NCBI GenBank assembly: GCA_903831335.1
Contig: CAIKXH010000094.1
Coordinates: forward strand, 1 to 9,626
DNA from: Candidatus Uhrbacteria bacterium
GTDB lineage: Bacteria > Patescibacteriota > Patescibacteriia > UBA9934 > GWF2-40-263
Direction: 5' to 3'
Length of the DNA stretch: 9,626 nt
Made by a program: the position numbers and the translations under genes. This document shows positions 1 to 5,800 of the stretch, piece after piece. Each line of letters opens with the position of its first letter. Position 1 is the first letter of the stretch. A model generated the notes under the pieces. The model had not been told where the DNA came from. It did not search any database and was given only the letters and a program-made list of their open reading frames with translations.

Positions 1-14
1 CATAATCTTTGTTT

Positions 15-422
15 ATGAAACGTCTTGCGATCCATCTGAGTATTTTGTTTCAACTGTTTGTTCTTTCAAATCTCCCAGCATTTGCCGCCCCTGCTGCTAC
101 CACCACAACAGCACCTGATTCGCCAGCGAGTCTCATGACAAAAGGTTTGTCTGATTCAAATACCACAGCTGGCTACACAGCCCTTCCTATTCCAACACTT
201 GTTGGACGCATGGTCGGTCTTGTCATTGGACTTATAGGAATGATATTTGTGGTAAAAATGGTGCAGGCGGGAATTCTTTACATGACAGCAGCAGGTGATG
301 GAAAGAAGGTTGATGAAGCAAAAAAAATCATCGTTCAATCTATTATCGGAATCGTTCTGGTTGTTGCGGCTTATGCCATCAGTTCATTCGTTATCAATCA
401 GTTGGCAACTGCCACTTCATAA
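15..422 (+). CDS. T4SS-pilin-like two-helix membrane protein, copy 1
   Basis: A 135-residue protein with a Sec-type signal peptide (about residues 1-24, ending PAFA before APAATTTT), a short Thr/Ala-rich stretch, and two hydrophobic helices (about 62-90 and 104-130). Between the helices lies a charged turn, AGDGKKVDEAKK. This layout matches the small TrbC/VirB2-like or 'T4SS pilin' family that is abundant in Patescibacteria; the family link is from memory of the pattern, not a search. Such proteins could be pilus subunits or inner-membrane components of a secretion or DNA-uptake machine. The ATG at 15 is chosen over an upstream TTG at 9 because it places Lys-Arg directly before the hydrophobic core. 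No Shine-Dalgarno is visible in the few bases upstream. It is followed 35 nt later by a close paralogue and probably shares its transcript and its terminator at 881-912. Confidence 0.85.
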   Translation: MKRLAIHLSILFQLFVLSNLPAFAAPAATTTTAPDSPASLMTKGLSDSNTTAGYTALPIPTLVGRMVGLVIGLIGMIFVVKMVQAGILYMTAAGDGKKVDEAKKIIVQSIIGIVLVVAAYAISSFVINQLATATS

Positions 423-457
423 TTTATAAACCAACATTGTTATTTAACACAAACTAT

Positions 458-868
458 ATGAACAAAAGTTTTCTCAAATTCGGAGCATACGTAGGTTCAC
501 TTCCAGTTTTATTTCTTCCTGTTTCTGTGTTGGCAGCAGCACTCCCTCCTGGTCAAGGTATTCAAGGAGCACAACAATCTCTCACTACAATTAAAGAGCA
601 ATCAGGAGTAGGAACGGGAGCACAAGAGCTTCCAACGCTTATTGGAAGAATTATCGGGCTTGTAGTTGGAGTCGTTGGAATCCTCTTAGTTGTCAGAATT
701 GTCCAAGCTGGTATTCTTTATATGACATCAGCAGGTGACGGAAAGAAAGTGGATGAAGCAAAAAAACTCATGGTACAGAACGTTATCGGAATCGTTATCA
801 TCGTTAGTGCGTACGCAATTTCAAGTTTCGTTATCAATCAAATTGCTACAGCAACAGGATCCGTATAA
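458..868 (+). CDS. T4SS-pilin-like two-helix membrane protein, copy 2
   Basis: A 136-residue paralogue of the preceding gene. Over the 75-residue core, from Pro-Thr-Leu to the final Ala-Thr-Ala-Thr, 55 positions are identical and most changes are conservative (Ile/Val/Leu/Met). The N-terminal signal segment and the mature N-terminus, rich in Gln and Gly, are unrelated in detail. Two hydrophobic helices flank the invariant AGDGKKVDEAKK turn. The ATG at 458 is preferred to the TTG at 437 because it starts just before a typical signal peptide (MNKSFLKFGAYVG, then a hydrophobic stretch to VLAAA). The upstream bases are A/T-rich with no Shine-Dalgarno. The divergent exposed N-termini and conserved membrane core suggest two subunits of one structure rather than a simple dosage copy. 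Family assignment is as for copy 1. Confidence 0.85.
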   Translation: MNKSFLKFGAYVGSLPVLFLPVSVLAAALPPGQGIQGAQQSLTTIKEQSGVGTGAQELPTLIGRIIGLVVGVVGILLVVRIVQAGILYMTSAGDGKKVDEAKKLMVQNVIGIVIIVSAYAISSFVINQIATATGSV

Positions 869-880
869 AACAAAAATTTT

Positions 881-912
881 GCAGCAAAGCGATCGCTTTG
901 CTGCTTTTTTTT
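881..912 (+). terminator. Rho-independent terminator of the pilin pair
   Basis: A 24-base perfect palindrome (881-904, GCAGCAAAGCGA followed by its complement) is directly followed by eight T (905-912), starting 12 bases after the second pilin stop codon. This is a textbook intrinsic terminator. Confidence 0.93.
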
Positions 913-966
913 AAAAAAATACCTTGGCACAATTCATCTCAGTTTCCTGATAGAACTGCGCCAAGG
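913..966 (-). terminator. Rho-independent terminator of the secreted-protein operon
   Basis: Read on the minus strand, CCTTGGC (966-960) pairs with GCCAAGG (928-922). An inner CAGTT/AACTG stem (940-944 with 954-958) shortens the loop. The hairpin is followed by TA and seven T (919-913). It lies 11 bases past the stop of the gene at 978-1853 and sits back to back with the plus-strand terminator. Confidence 0.75.
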
Positions 967-977
967 TGAGTTGATGA

Positions 978-1853
978 TCAATACACGGGGTCTCCATTTC
1001 GTGCATTGATGTCGGCACGACCAAGCGAATCGCGTCCGATCGAGTTGCTTTTGAACCGCAATCGTCTTGGACTTCCCCAAACAGTCTGCGGAGGAAGCCC
1101 GGAAACAAGCACTGTCGATACGGGTATGAGGTAAACCAGCTCTATCGTATCCCCGGGCTCGTAACCAACAAAAATCGTGTCTAGAAACATCGGATCGAAA
1201 CCTTTTGCGGGGATCGAGTCCGGCTTCTTGTCACCATTAAGATCGGTATAAAACTCGAGAAATCTGACTGGTGCACCTTTGTGTGCCACTGCAATCGGCT
1301 GGCCATTTCTGTACACAACAACGCGTTGCATTCCGGATCTTCCAAACAAGTTGATTGCTCCTTGGTTGATGCTATAGATCTCCGCACGAAACGGGGATCC
1401 GCCAAACATATCCCAGGTGGCAGCCGCATAAGGTGCTTCCATGACCTGGAACGGCACTCCCATCTGTTGGGGTGGCATCATTCCTGCCTGGGGTTGCGGT
1501 TGCTGTTGTGGAGTTGCGGCCACTTCCGGCTTCGGGGTCTGCTTGGAAGCAGCCTCGAGTGCCTTCAGTGTCTTTGTGATGGAGTCGAGGAGCGTACGCT
1601 GTTGTGCGAGCTCCTTTTTGATCTCCCTTGCACCCGCACCATCTGCCCGCGACTTGAATTCGAGGACCGTGATGCTGACTGCCAAGTGACACTGCGAACG
1701 CGCCAGTGTCATCGAGGTCGAGGTGCCCGCGAACTTCGCGTCACACTCGGCCTTCTTGGCTGCGATCTGCGCCTCGGTCGGAACTTCCGCCGTTTGCGCG
1801 AACGCAATCGAGGAGATGAGAGCGAACAGAAGAGAAACGAGAATCGACTTCAT
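978..1853 (-). CDS. Secreted protein of unknown function with coiled-coil and DxNxD loop
   Basis: 291 residues; I do not recognise the family. Residues 1-20 form a signal peptide (MKSILVSLLFALISSIAFAQ). Next comes a helical, charged, probably coiled-coil region (about 25-104) with two cysteines (37 and 55). A Pro/Gln/Met-rich linker follows (about 106-132), then a predicted beta-rich C-terminal domain (about 135-291). That domain contains DLNGDKKPD (204-212), which fits the DxNxDxxxD calcium-loop pattern. The start at 1853 is set by an AAGGAG Shine-Dalgarno five bases upstream and by the signal peptide; a longer in-frame reading to 1943 lacks both. It is the second gene of an operon with the lipoprotein at 1955-2539, 101 nt apart. 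Base composition is about 55-65% G+C in the lines I counted, against about 40% in the pilin genes, hinting at transfer or a distinct origin. The likely location is the cell envelope or outside. Confidence 0.82.
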   Translation of the reverse strand: MKSILVSLLFALISSIAFAQTAEVPTEAQIAAKKAECDAKFAGTSTSMTLARSQCHLAVSITVLEFKSRADGAGAREIKKELAQQRTLLDSITKTLKALEAASKQTPKPEVAATPQQQPQPQAGMMPPQQMGVPFQVMEAPYAAATWDMFGGSPFRAEIYSINQGAINLFGRSGMQRVVVYRNGQPIAVAHKGAPVRFLEFYTDLNGDKKPDSIPAKGFDPMFLDTIFVGYEPGDTIELVYLIPVSTVLVSGLPPQTVWGSPRRLRFKSNSIGRDSLGRADINARNGDPVY

Positions 1854-1869
1854 GGGAACTCCTTGGTGG

Positions 1870-1937
1870 CCGAGTCGGCCATGCGTCAGAGCGAGTGCTT
1901 TTCTCAACCCTGACAAAGTCTTGTGAGACCGACTCGG
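1870..1937 (-). promoter_or_regulatory. Intercistronic stem ending just before a ribosome-binding site
   Basis: In the gap between the two secreted-protein genes, CCGAGTCGG (minus strand, 1937-1929) is exactly complementary to CCGACTCGG (1878-1870), nine base pairs with a 50-nt interior. The downstream arm ends five bases before the AAGGAG of the gene starting at 1853. The interior contains TCACAAGAC (1926-1918), which also occurs in the leader of the upstream gene (2566-2558). A role in translation control or mRNA stability is an inference. Confidence 0.45.
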
Positions 1938-1954
1938 GAACACCCCGTGTCGAT

Positions 1955-2539
1955 CTACTTACCTCTTTCGATCTTGCCGACCTTCTTCATGAGGACCGTC
2001 TGGTCCTCTTCGATGCATGCAAGACGTTCAGCTTGCGTCACGCTCGCTCTGTCTTTGGGACAGACAGCGCTCGTGCTTCCACCAGCTTGCACAGGCTGTG
2101 CTTGGGGTGGCTGCACATAGACGGGCTGTTCGCCGAGGCGTGGCAGGTAACCCGTGCCACCACCCAAGCTTGCATACTCTGTCATTGCGAGCGCTGATCC
2201 GGCTCCGTACTGGCCGTAGCCATATCCGTAGCCGTACTGGCCGAACTGATACCCGGCCTGCGTGTCGGAACGACTCGCATCCTGACCGAGAGTCGTGGGC
2301 ATGCCCTTCGCGACCGCCGCCTTGGCAACCGCTCCGGCATCCGCGACTTCCTGGCGACGGATTTCGAGCGACGCGAGCCGCCCCGCGTTGCACCCAAAGC
2401 CTTCGCACTTGGAATCTGAATTCGTCGTCTTCACGACCGACTTTCCGTCGGCTGTGGTCGACGTCTCGGTGATCGTTTGCTTCATCTGCGCGCAGCTCGC
2501 GCACAGAACCAAGAGACCCAATACCAAGAATCGCTTCAT
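1955..2539 (-). CDS. Putative lipoprotein with Gly/Tyr-rich segment
   Basis: 194 residues, family not recognised. The N-terminus (MKR, a hydrophobic run, then CASC at 13-16) looks like a lipoprotein signal with the lipidated cysteine at 16, although Cys at the -3 position is not typical. Further cysteines come in pairs: 45 and 50 (CEGFGC), 160 and 175. Residues 96-114 form a Gly/Tyr/Gln-rich tract with repeated GYG and QYG units, followed by a Pro/Gln/Val stretch (about 139-152). The C-terminal 35 residues are charged and probably helical. The ATG at 2539 has an AAGGAAG Shine-Dalgarno two bases upstream. It is the first gene after the strong promoter at 2698-2726 and is followed by the secreted protein at 978-1853, so the two probably work together in the envelope. 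G+C is high (70% in the line starting at 2281). Confidence 0.78.
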   Translation of the reverse strand: MKRFLVLGLLVLCASCAQMKQTITETSTTADGKSVVKTTNSDSKCEGFGCNAGRLASLEIRRQEVADAGAVAKAAVAKGMPTTLGQDASRSDTQAGYQFGQYGYGYGYGQYGAGSALAMTEYASLGGGTGYLPRLGEQPVYVQPPQAQPVQAGGSTSAVCPKDRASVTQAERLACIEEDQTVLMKKVGKIERGK

Positions 2540-2691
2540 GACTTCCTTTGCCGACTCGTCTTGTGACTGTCGGATTCTCTAAACGCCCACTATTACCAAA
2601 CCAATGGAAATGACGGGCTTCGATTGAAAGAACAAAGTGGATTTGAATACCTTATTCAAGCCCTTTTTGTGCTTTCTATCTCACTTTCGAA
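2540..2691 (-). promoter_or_regulatory. Structured 5' leader of the lipoprotein operon
   Basis: The transcript predicted from the promoter at 2698-2726 would start near 2691 and have a leader of about 150 nt. It holds a perfect TTGAATA/TATTCAA palindrome with a 3-base centre (2643-2659). This is enclosed by GGGCTT/AAGCCC (minus strand 2663-2658 with 2620-2615). A CCGAC/GTCGG stem (2573-2569 with 2555-2551) ends close to the Shine-Dalgarno. The palindrome could equally be an operator. No known riboswitch was recognised. Confidence 0.4.
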
Positions 2692-2697
2692 CGGATT

Positions 2698-2726
2698 ACT
2701 ATACCACAAAAATGCCTTTTTGTCAA
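2698..2726 (-). promoter_or_regulatory. Sigma70-type promoter of the lipoprotein operon
   Basis: On the minus strand, a perfect -35 TTGACA (2726-2721), a spacer of exactly 17 bases, and -10 TATAGT (2703-2698, five of six to consensus). It lies in an A/T-rich divergent gap and points to the gene starting at 2539. Confidence 0.85.
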
Positions 2727-2744
2727 GTGTTTTAGGGGTTTTTC

Positions 2745-2788
2745 TTGACATTTTCGGTCATTTTGCTGTACTAATCTTATGGAGGTGA
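2745..2788 (+). promoter_or_regulatory. Divergent promoter and strong ribosome-binding site of the small hypothetical gene
   Basis: A perfect -35 TTGACA (2745-2750) is followed after 16 bases by TGTACT (2767-2772, four of six to the -10 consensus). A strong GGAGGTGA Shine-Dalgarno follows at 2781-2788, four bases before the ATG at 2793. If this -10 is right, the mRNA leader is only about 13-14 nt. The -35 faces the minus-strand -35 at 2721-2726, with 18 bases between them. Confidence 0.55.
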
Positions 2789-2792
2789 CACT

Positions 2793-3227
2793 ATGGCGGC
2801 CCAAAAAGCAGAGGATCTATCGCACCTAATACAATATCGTGATTCTGAAGAGTCCTATCAAACCCTTCTAAATGTGACACGGCAAATTCTAGCCGAACGT
2901 CTACGAAGTCCGATTTTCATCCCTGAAGATCTCTGGGCAAGACACCCCTTCTTTGGAATCACTGGTGGGGTTTACATACCACCAACCAAAAAAGCCCCCA
3001 TAGAGTGGAGTGACTTACTGGATGCATTCAGGAACGATCAAAACAAAGACAGCCACGACGTCATCGTTATTCAGCTCATCCGATCTTTTCTCTTCTATGC
3101 CGTCTCCCGCGGAGACATGAAGCGAGATCGGTTGATCTCCTCAGAAAATACTCTAAGCGGATTCTCTTTTGTAGAACCAACCCCAAAACCTAGTCCACAG
3201 CAAAGAGCACCACCAAAGAAAAAATAA
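2793..3227 (+). CDS. Small hypothetical cytoplasmic protein
   Basis: 144 residues, family not recognised. There is no signal peptide or membrane helix. The protein looks mostly helical: a charged N-terminal part (about 5-38), then a Pro/aromatic segment with DLWARHPFF and GGVYIPP (about 46-64). A helix around 72-106 ends in a hydrophobic stretch (VIVIQLIRSFLFYAV), and the tail from about 128 is basic and rich in Pro, Gln and Lys and probably disordered. The start is fixed by the eight-base Shine-Dalgarno at 2781-2788. It is transcribed alone, divergently from the lipoprotein operon and convergently with the large membrane-protein gene, with its own terminator at 3237-3261. A role as adaptor or regulator is possible but nothing in the sequence shows it. 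Base composition is near the window average. Confidence 0.75.
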   Translation: MAAQKAEDLSHLIQYRDSEESYQTLLNVTRQILAERLRSPIFIPEDLWARHPFFGITGGVYIPPTKKAPIEWSDLLDAFRNDQNKDSHDVIVIQLIRSFLFYAVSRGDMKRDRLISSENTLSGFSFVEPTPKPSPQQRAPPKKK

Positions 3228-3236
3228 CCTTCTCTC

Positions 3237-3261
3237 TTCCGGCATTCTGTCGGAATTTTTT
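3237..3261 (+). terminator. Terminator of the small hypothetical gene
   Basis: TTCCGGCA (3237-3244), a TTC loop, and TGTCGGAA (3248-3255) form a stem with one internal mismatch, directly followed by a T run. It starts ten bases after the stop codon. Confidence 0.75.
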
Positions 3262-3265
3262 ATAT

Positions 3266-3295
3266 AAAAAAATCGAAGTGCTTTCACACCTCGAT
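3266..3295 (-). terminator. Terminator of the large membrane-protein gene
   Basis: On the minus strand, ATCGAGGTG (3295-3287) pairs with CACTTCGAT (3280-3272), nine pairs including one G-U, with a six-base loop. A run of T follows (3271-3266). It lies eight bases past the stop at 3303 and faces the plus-strand terminator at 3237-3261. Confidence 0.85.
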
Positions 3296-3302
3296 AAGAG
3301 TC

Positions 3303-5531
3303 TCATTCACATCCGAGTCGCTTGCGCGCTGCGGCAGAGTAGTCTTTGTAAGAATCACACTCATCTTCTGCTCGCGGTTTCTTTACCGACGACTTTTGAT
3401 ATGTGTGCTTCTTTTCAGAGACCTGAGTAACTTCTTCTACAACGGGCGCCGCCACTACTGGCTGTGCAGCAACCGGCTTCGGTTGCTCACGCACCGTTGT
3501 CAAAAGAGTGCCCGGAGTCTTCTTTGCAAAAAATGCATTGATGTCGTCGCCCACCCATGGCCATGCGGCAAGGAAAAGCACGAATGCAATTCCAACACCG
3601 CGCAACCACCAATTGGAACGATACTCGAGGTTGATCACCTCACCATGCAGAGTCTCCCGATTGACCACCTCGATCTTACGAATGATCTTCGCCACGGCAT
3701 ATCCGGAAACAACCAAGACAAGAAGAGATGTGAGCAACTTCGATGCCATGAAGTAGTCCTTCACGTCAACCGCTGTATACCCATTCACTTTCAGGAAAAC
3801 AATTCCGAAGATGACTGCGAACATGAACGTGGAAATCACTCCAAACAGACGCAAGGTTCTGCGTGTCCGAAGACGCGCTTCCTCTTTGAATCCGTAAGCA
3901 TTGAGCCCCATGTTGATCGCGATCGCAGTGATGGTACTGATGAAGATCGCAAACCGGTAAGTAGGAGAAGCTCCGATGAACAGGAGCATCATGAGAATGG
4001 CCATATGAAGGCCGATAAACATGATGAGGATTCGGCCCTTGTTCACGAGCCAATCTTCTTCTTTCTCTTTCAAGCTAGGCAACATCGCCTTCAGCACATC
4101 AAGCGAGGCTTGAATGGGCGTAAAGGAGAACAGTTCCGCAATCATGATTCCACCACCGAACAGAACCAGTGGGATCGCAAGCGAGTTGTCAGCAGCAAGG
4201 AAAAGCCCACCGACAAGGAACATGAGCGCAGCGACAAGGAACAAAACGGTAGCGGCGAGGCCAATCCTGAATGTCCACTTTCCAACGATCTTCGAAAACA
4301 CTGCTGCAGTTTTCATCCAGCCTTCGCCGGATTCGAGCATGTGATTCGCCTGCTCAAGAGCAACACGAACCTTGTTCACGAAGGTGAGCTTACCGCCCAT
4401 CCACATGTGGATGTAGGTCCAGATGGACTTCATCTCATCAGCACTGAACAGCCTTCCGTCTTCTGGGACGAACTGCTTTCCAAGCTTGTTGATGTAGATG
4501 GCTTTTGACACGTCTTGAATGAAATCGATGACGACTCTCTGGTGAATTGGATCAAGGTTGTTGATGCTTTTCGCCACGTTCTTCATGAACGCATCGCCAG
4601 CATCGTCGACCTTTTCCTGCTCATCCTTCGGATCGTCCTTCTTCTTTTCTTCCTTTGGTGCAAGAGCGGCCTTCGCAAGCACAATCAACTCAGGATCCAT
4701 CGGAACAGACACAGGCATGCGCATGAGTGCGGTTGCGAGCGGAACCTCTCGGCCCTTGTAGGGCTCAACAGGGAACCACTGCTTTCGCGTGCGCGGCTGA
4801 TTGTTCTGATTGTTTTGATTCCCTCTTCCGTTTCGGTTCCCTTGATTCTGATCATTTGCATTATCGATCGGAACATCTCGCCAATCACCCTTGTGAGTGG
4901 CATACCAATCGAGGGCAAACTTCTTGCCAGCCGGACCAGAGAGAATCACTGCCCCGAACTGATCGTACTGAAGCTTTCCTTCTGCATTACGCTCAGGAAA
5001 AAAGAGACTGTATTTTTCCCAGTAATCGATCCCGTCTTCCGACAGAACCTCATAGGCAAAATCGTATGCGCCCACCTTTTGAGGTGTGTCCAGCATTCCT
5101 GCTTCCACAGAATCGTCAGAGCGAATCTTGGCGATTGCTTCAGCCACATCCGTATCAAACGTATCGCTCAGACCCTCAGCACTACCAACAAGCAGACCAG
5201 GGAGAACGTGTTGCAGAATGAAGCGAACTTCACGCATCACAGGACTCTGATCTTCGATCCCGATGACGCTCCAATCAATCATCTGAAGCCATTTCACAAA
5301 ACCTGCTGCAACTGTTGTCAGTGCGATGCCGGTTGCGTGAGACCCAAATGTTGCCTGAACGATCTTCAGGAACTGACTGTCTCGAATTCCTACGAGGAAA
5401 TCAGCGGCAGCGTTTCTGGCGTTTTTGCCCTTTGCGATTTCTGCCTTGATTCGATCAGAGATCTGGTCATGCATCCAACGCTCAGTACCTTCACGACCCG
5501 CTGCTCCCAAAATAGCTTTGATGTCGAACAT
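3303..5531 (-). CDS. Large multi-pass membrane protein of unknown function
   Basis: 742 residues, not recognised. Residues 1-400 are mainly soluble. They include an Asn/Gln/Gly-rich linker (about 222-250) and a Lys/Asp/Glu-rich helical segment (about 292-312). Six or seven hydrophobic helices follow: about 420-447, 450-470, 499-520, 524-547, 559-581, 596-617 and 644-662. The tail (about 670-742) is rich in Pro, Val and Lys and ends with the only two cysteines I see (725 and 741), which could form a disulfide if the tail faces outward. A large soluble domain plus a multi-pass core recalls channel or secretion components such as VirB6/TrbL, but I see no signature and do not assign it. The ATG at 5531 is chosen for its AGGAG six bases upstream. 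An in-frame GTG at 5600 (with GGAAG six bases upstream) would add 23 residues encoded by the structured leader and is less likely. It is transcribed alone. Confidence 0.85.
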   Translation of the reverse strand: MFDIKAILGAAGREGTERWMHDQISDRIKAEIAKGKNARNAAADFLVGIRDSQFLKIVQATFGSHATGIALTTVAAGFVKWLQMIDWSVIGIEDQSPVMREVRFILQHVLPGLLVGSAEGLSDTFDTDVAEAIAKIRSDDSVEAGMLDTPQKVGAYDFAYEVLSEDGIDYWEKYSLFFPERNAEGKLQYDQFGAVILSGPAGKKFALDWYATHKGDWRDVPIDNANDQNQGNRNGRGNQNNQNNQPRTRKQWFPVEPYKGREVPLATALMRMPVSVPMDPELIVLAKAALAPKEEKKKDDPKDEQEKVDDAGDAFMKNVAKSINNLDPIHQRVVIDFIQDVSKAIYINKLGKQFVPEDGRLFSADEMKSIWTYIHMWMGGKLTFVNKVRVALEQANHMLESGEGWMKTAAVFSKIVGKWTFRIGLAATVLFLVAALMFLVGGLFLAADNSLAIPLVLFGGGIMIAELFSFTPIQASLDVLKAMLPSLKEKEEDWLVNKGRILIMFIGLHMAILMMLLFIGASPTYRFAIFISTITAIAINMGLNAYGFKEEARLRTRRTLRLFGVISTFMFAVIFGIVFLKVNGYTAVDVKDYFMASKLLTSLLVLVVSGYAVAKIIRKIEVVNRETLHGEVINLEYRSNWWLRGVGIAFVLFLAAWPWVGDDINAFFAKKTPGTLLTTVREQPKPVAAQPVVAAPVVEEVTQVSEKKHTYQKSSVKKPRAEDECDSYKDYSAAARKRLGCE

Positions 5532-5537
5532 CTGTTT

Positions 5538-5681
5538 CTCCTGTGTGCGGCATCTGCCGTAGTTGTAGAGAACGAAACGCCGCACACGATTTTTGATCAC
5601 ACAGAACTTCCGTGTGAAAATCGCATTTTGCGTTGGGTGTTCTTCATCTGTTTGGCATATGCCTTTCTCAGGAAGAACACC
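5538..5681 (-). promoter_or_regulatory. Three-stem structured leader RNA of the membrane-protein gene
   Basis: The minus strand can form three consecutive stems. Stem 1 is GGTGTTCTTC (5681-5672) with GAAGAACACC (5645-5636), ten perfect pairs, with the palindrome GGCATATGCC (5663-5654) in its loop. Stem 2 is CGATTTTCACAC (5623-5612) with GTGTG (5602-5598) and AAAATCG (5593-5587), twelve pairs with a four-base bulge. Stem 3 is GTGTGCGGC (5587-5579) with GCCGCACAC (5551-5543), nine perfect pairs. The AGGAG Shine-Dalgarno (5542-5538) touches the end of stem 3. GTGTG and CACAC each occur in both stems 2 and 3, so alternative pairings exist. No known riboswitch class was recognised. Confidence 0.6.
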
Positions 5682-5684
5682 TCT

Positions 5685-5713
5685 TATTTACTCTATTTTT
5701 AGATTTTTGTCAA
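5685..5713 (-). promoter_or_regulatory. Candidate promoter of the membrane-protein gene
   Basis: A perfect -35 TTGACA (minus strand, 5713-5708) with TAAATA (5690-5685) after 17 bases; the -10 is weak. Transcription would start near 5678, inside the first arm of the ten-pair inverted repeat at 5636-5681, which could therefore be an RNA stem or an operator. Confidence 0.5.
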
Positions 5714-5737
5714 CCATACATATCAAAAAATGTTGGT

Positions 5738-5771
5738 AAAACAAAACAAAAATCGATCTTTTGATCGATTT
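5738..5771 (-). terminator. Terminator of the Fe-S operon
   Basis: AAATCGATC (5750-5758) and GATCGATTT (5763-5771) form a nine-pair perfect stem with a TTTT loop on the plus strand. On the minus strand it is followed by a T-rich tract (5750-5738, T runs broken by single G). It lies 30 bases past the stop of the reductase gene. Confidence 0.78.
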
Positions 5772-5800
5772 GTTATGAAATATTGACGAAATGGCTTTTG

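Noticed and set aside
1281..1913. Plus-strand open frame of 210 codons
   Set aside because: Antisense to the GC-rich secreted-protein gene; the translation is Cys/Arg/His-rich and there is no ribosome-binding site. High G+C naturally yields such shadows.
2196..2207. GATCCGGCTCCG in the lipoprotein gene, matching part of the reductase palindrome
   Set aside because: The match is 12 bases, lacks the palindromic partner, and lies in a GC-rich coding stretch where chance matches are likely.
5532..5600. GTG start at 5600 for the membrane protein (23 extra residues)
   Set aside because: A GGAAG lies six bases upstream, so it is possible. However, the ATG at 5531 has a better Shine-Dalgarno and the extension is encoded entirely by the structured leader.
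3396..5702. Two long plus-strand open frames (3396-4508 and 4515-5702) opposite the large membrane-protein gene
   Set aside because: They run antisense to a gene with clear membrane helices, a Shine-Dalgarno, a promoter and a terminator. Their translations are rich in His, Arg and Cys with no domain or start signal, as expected of shadows.
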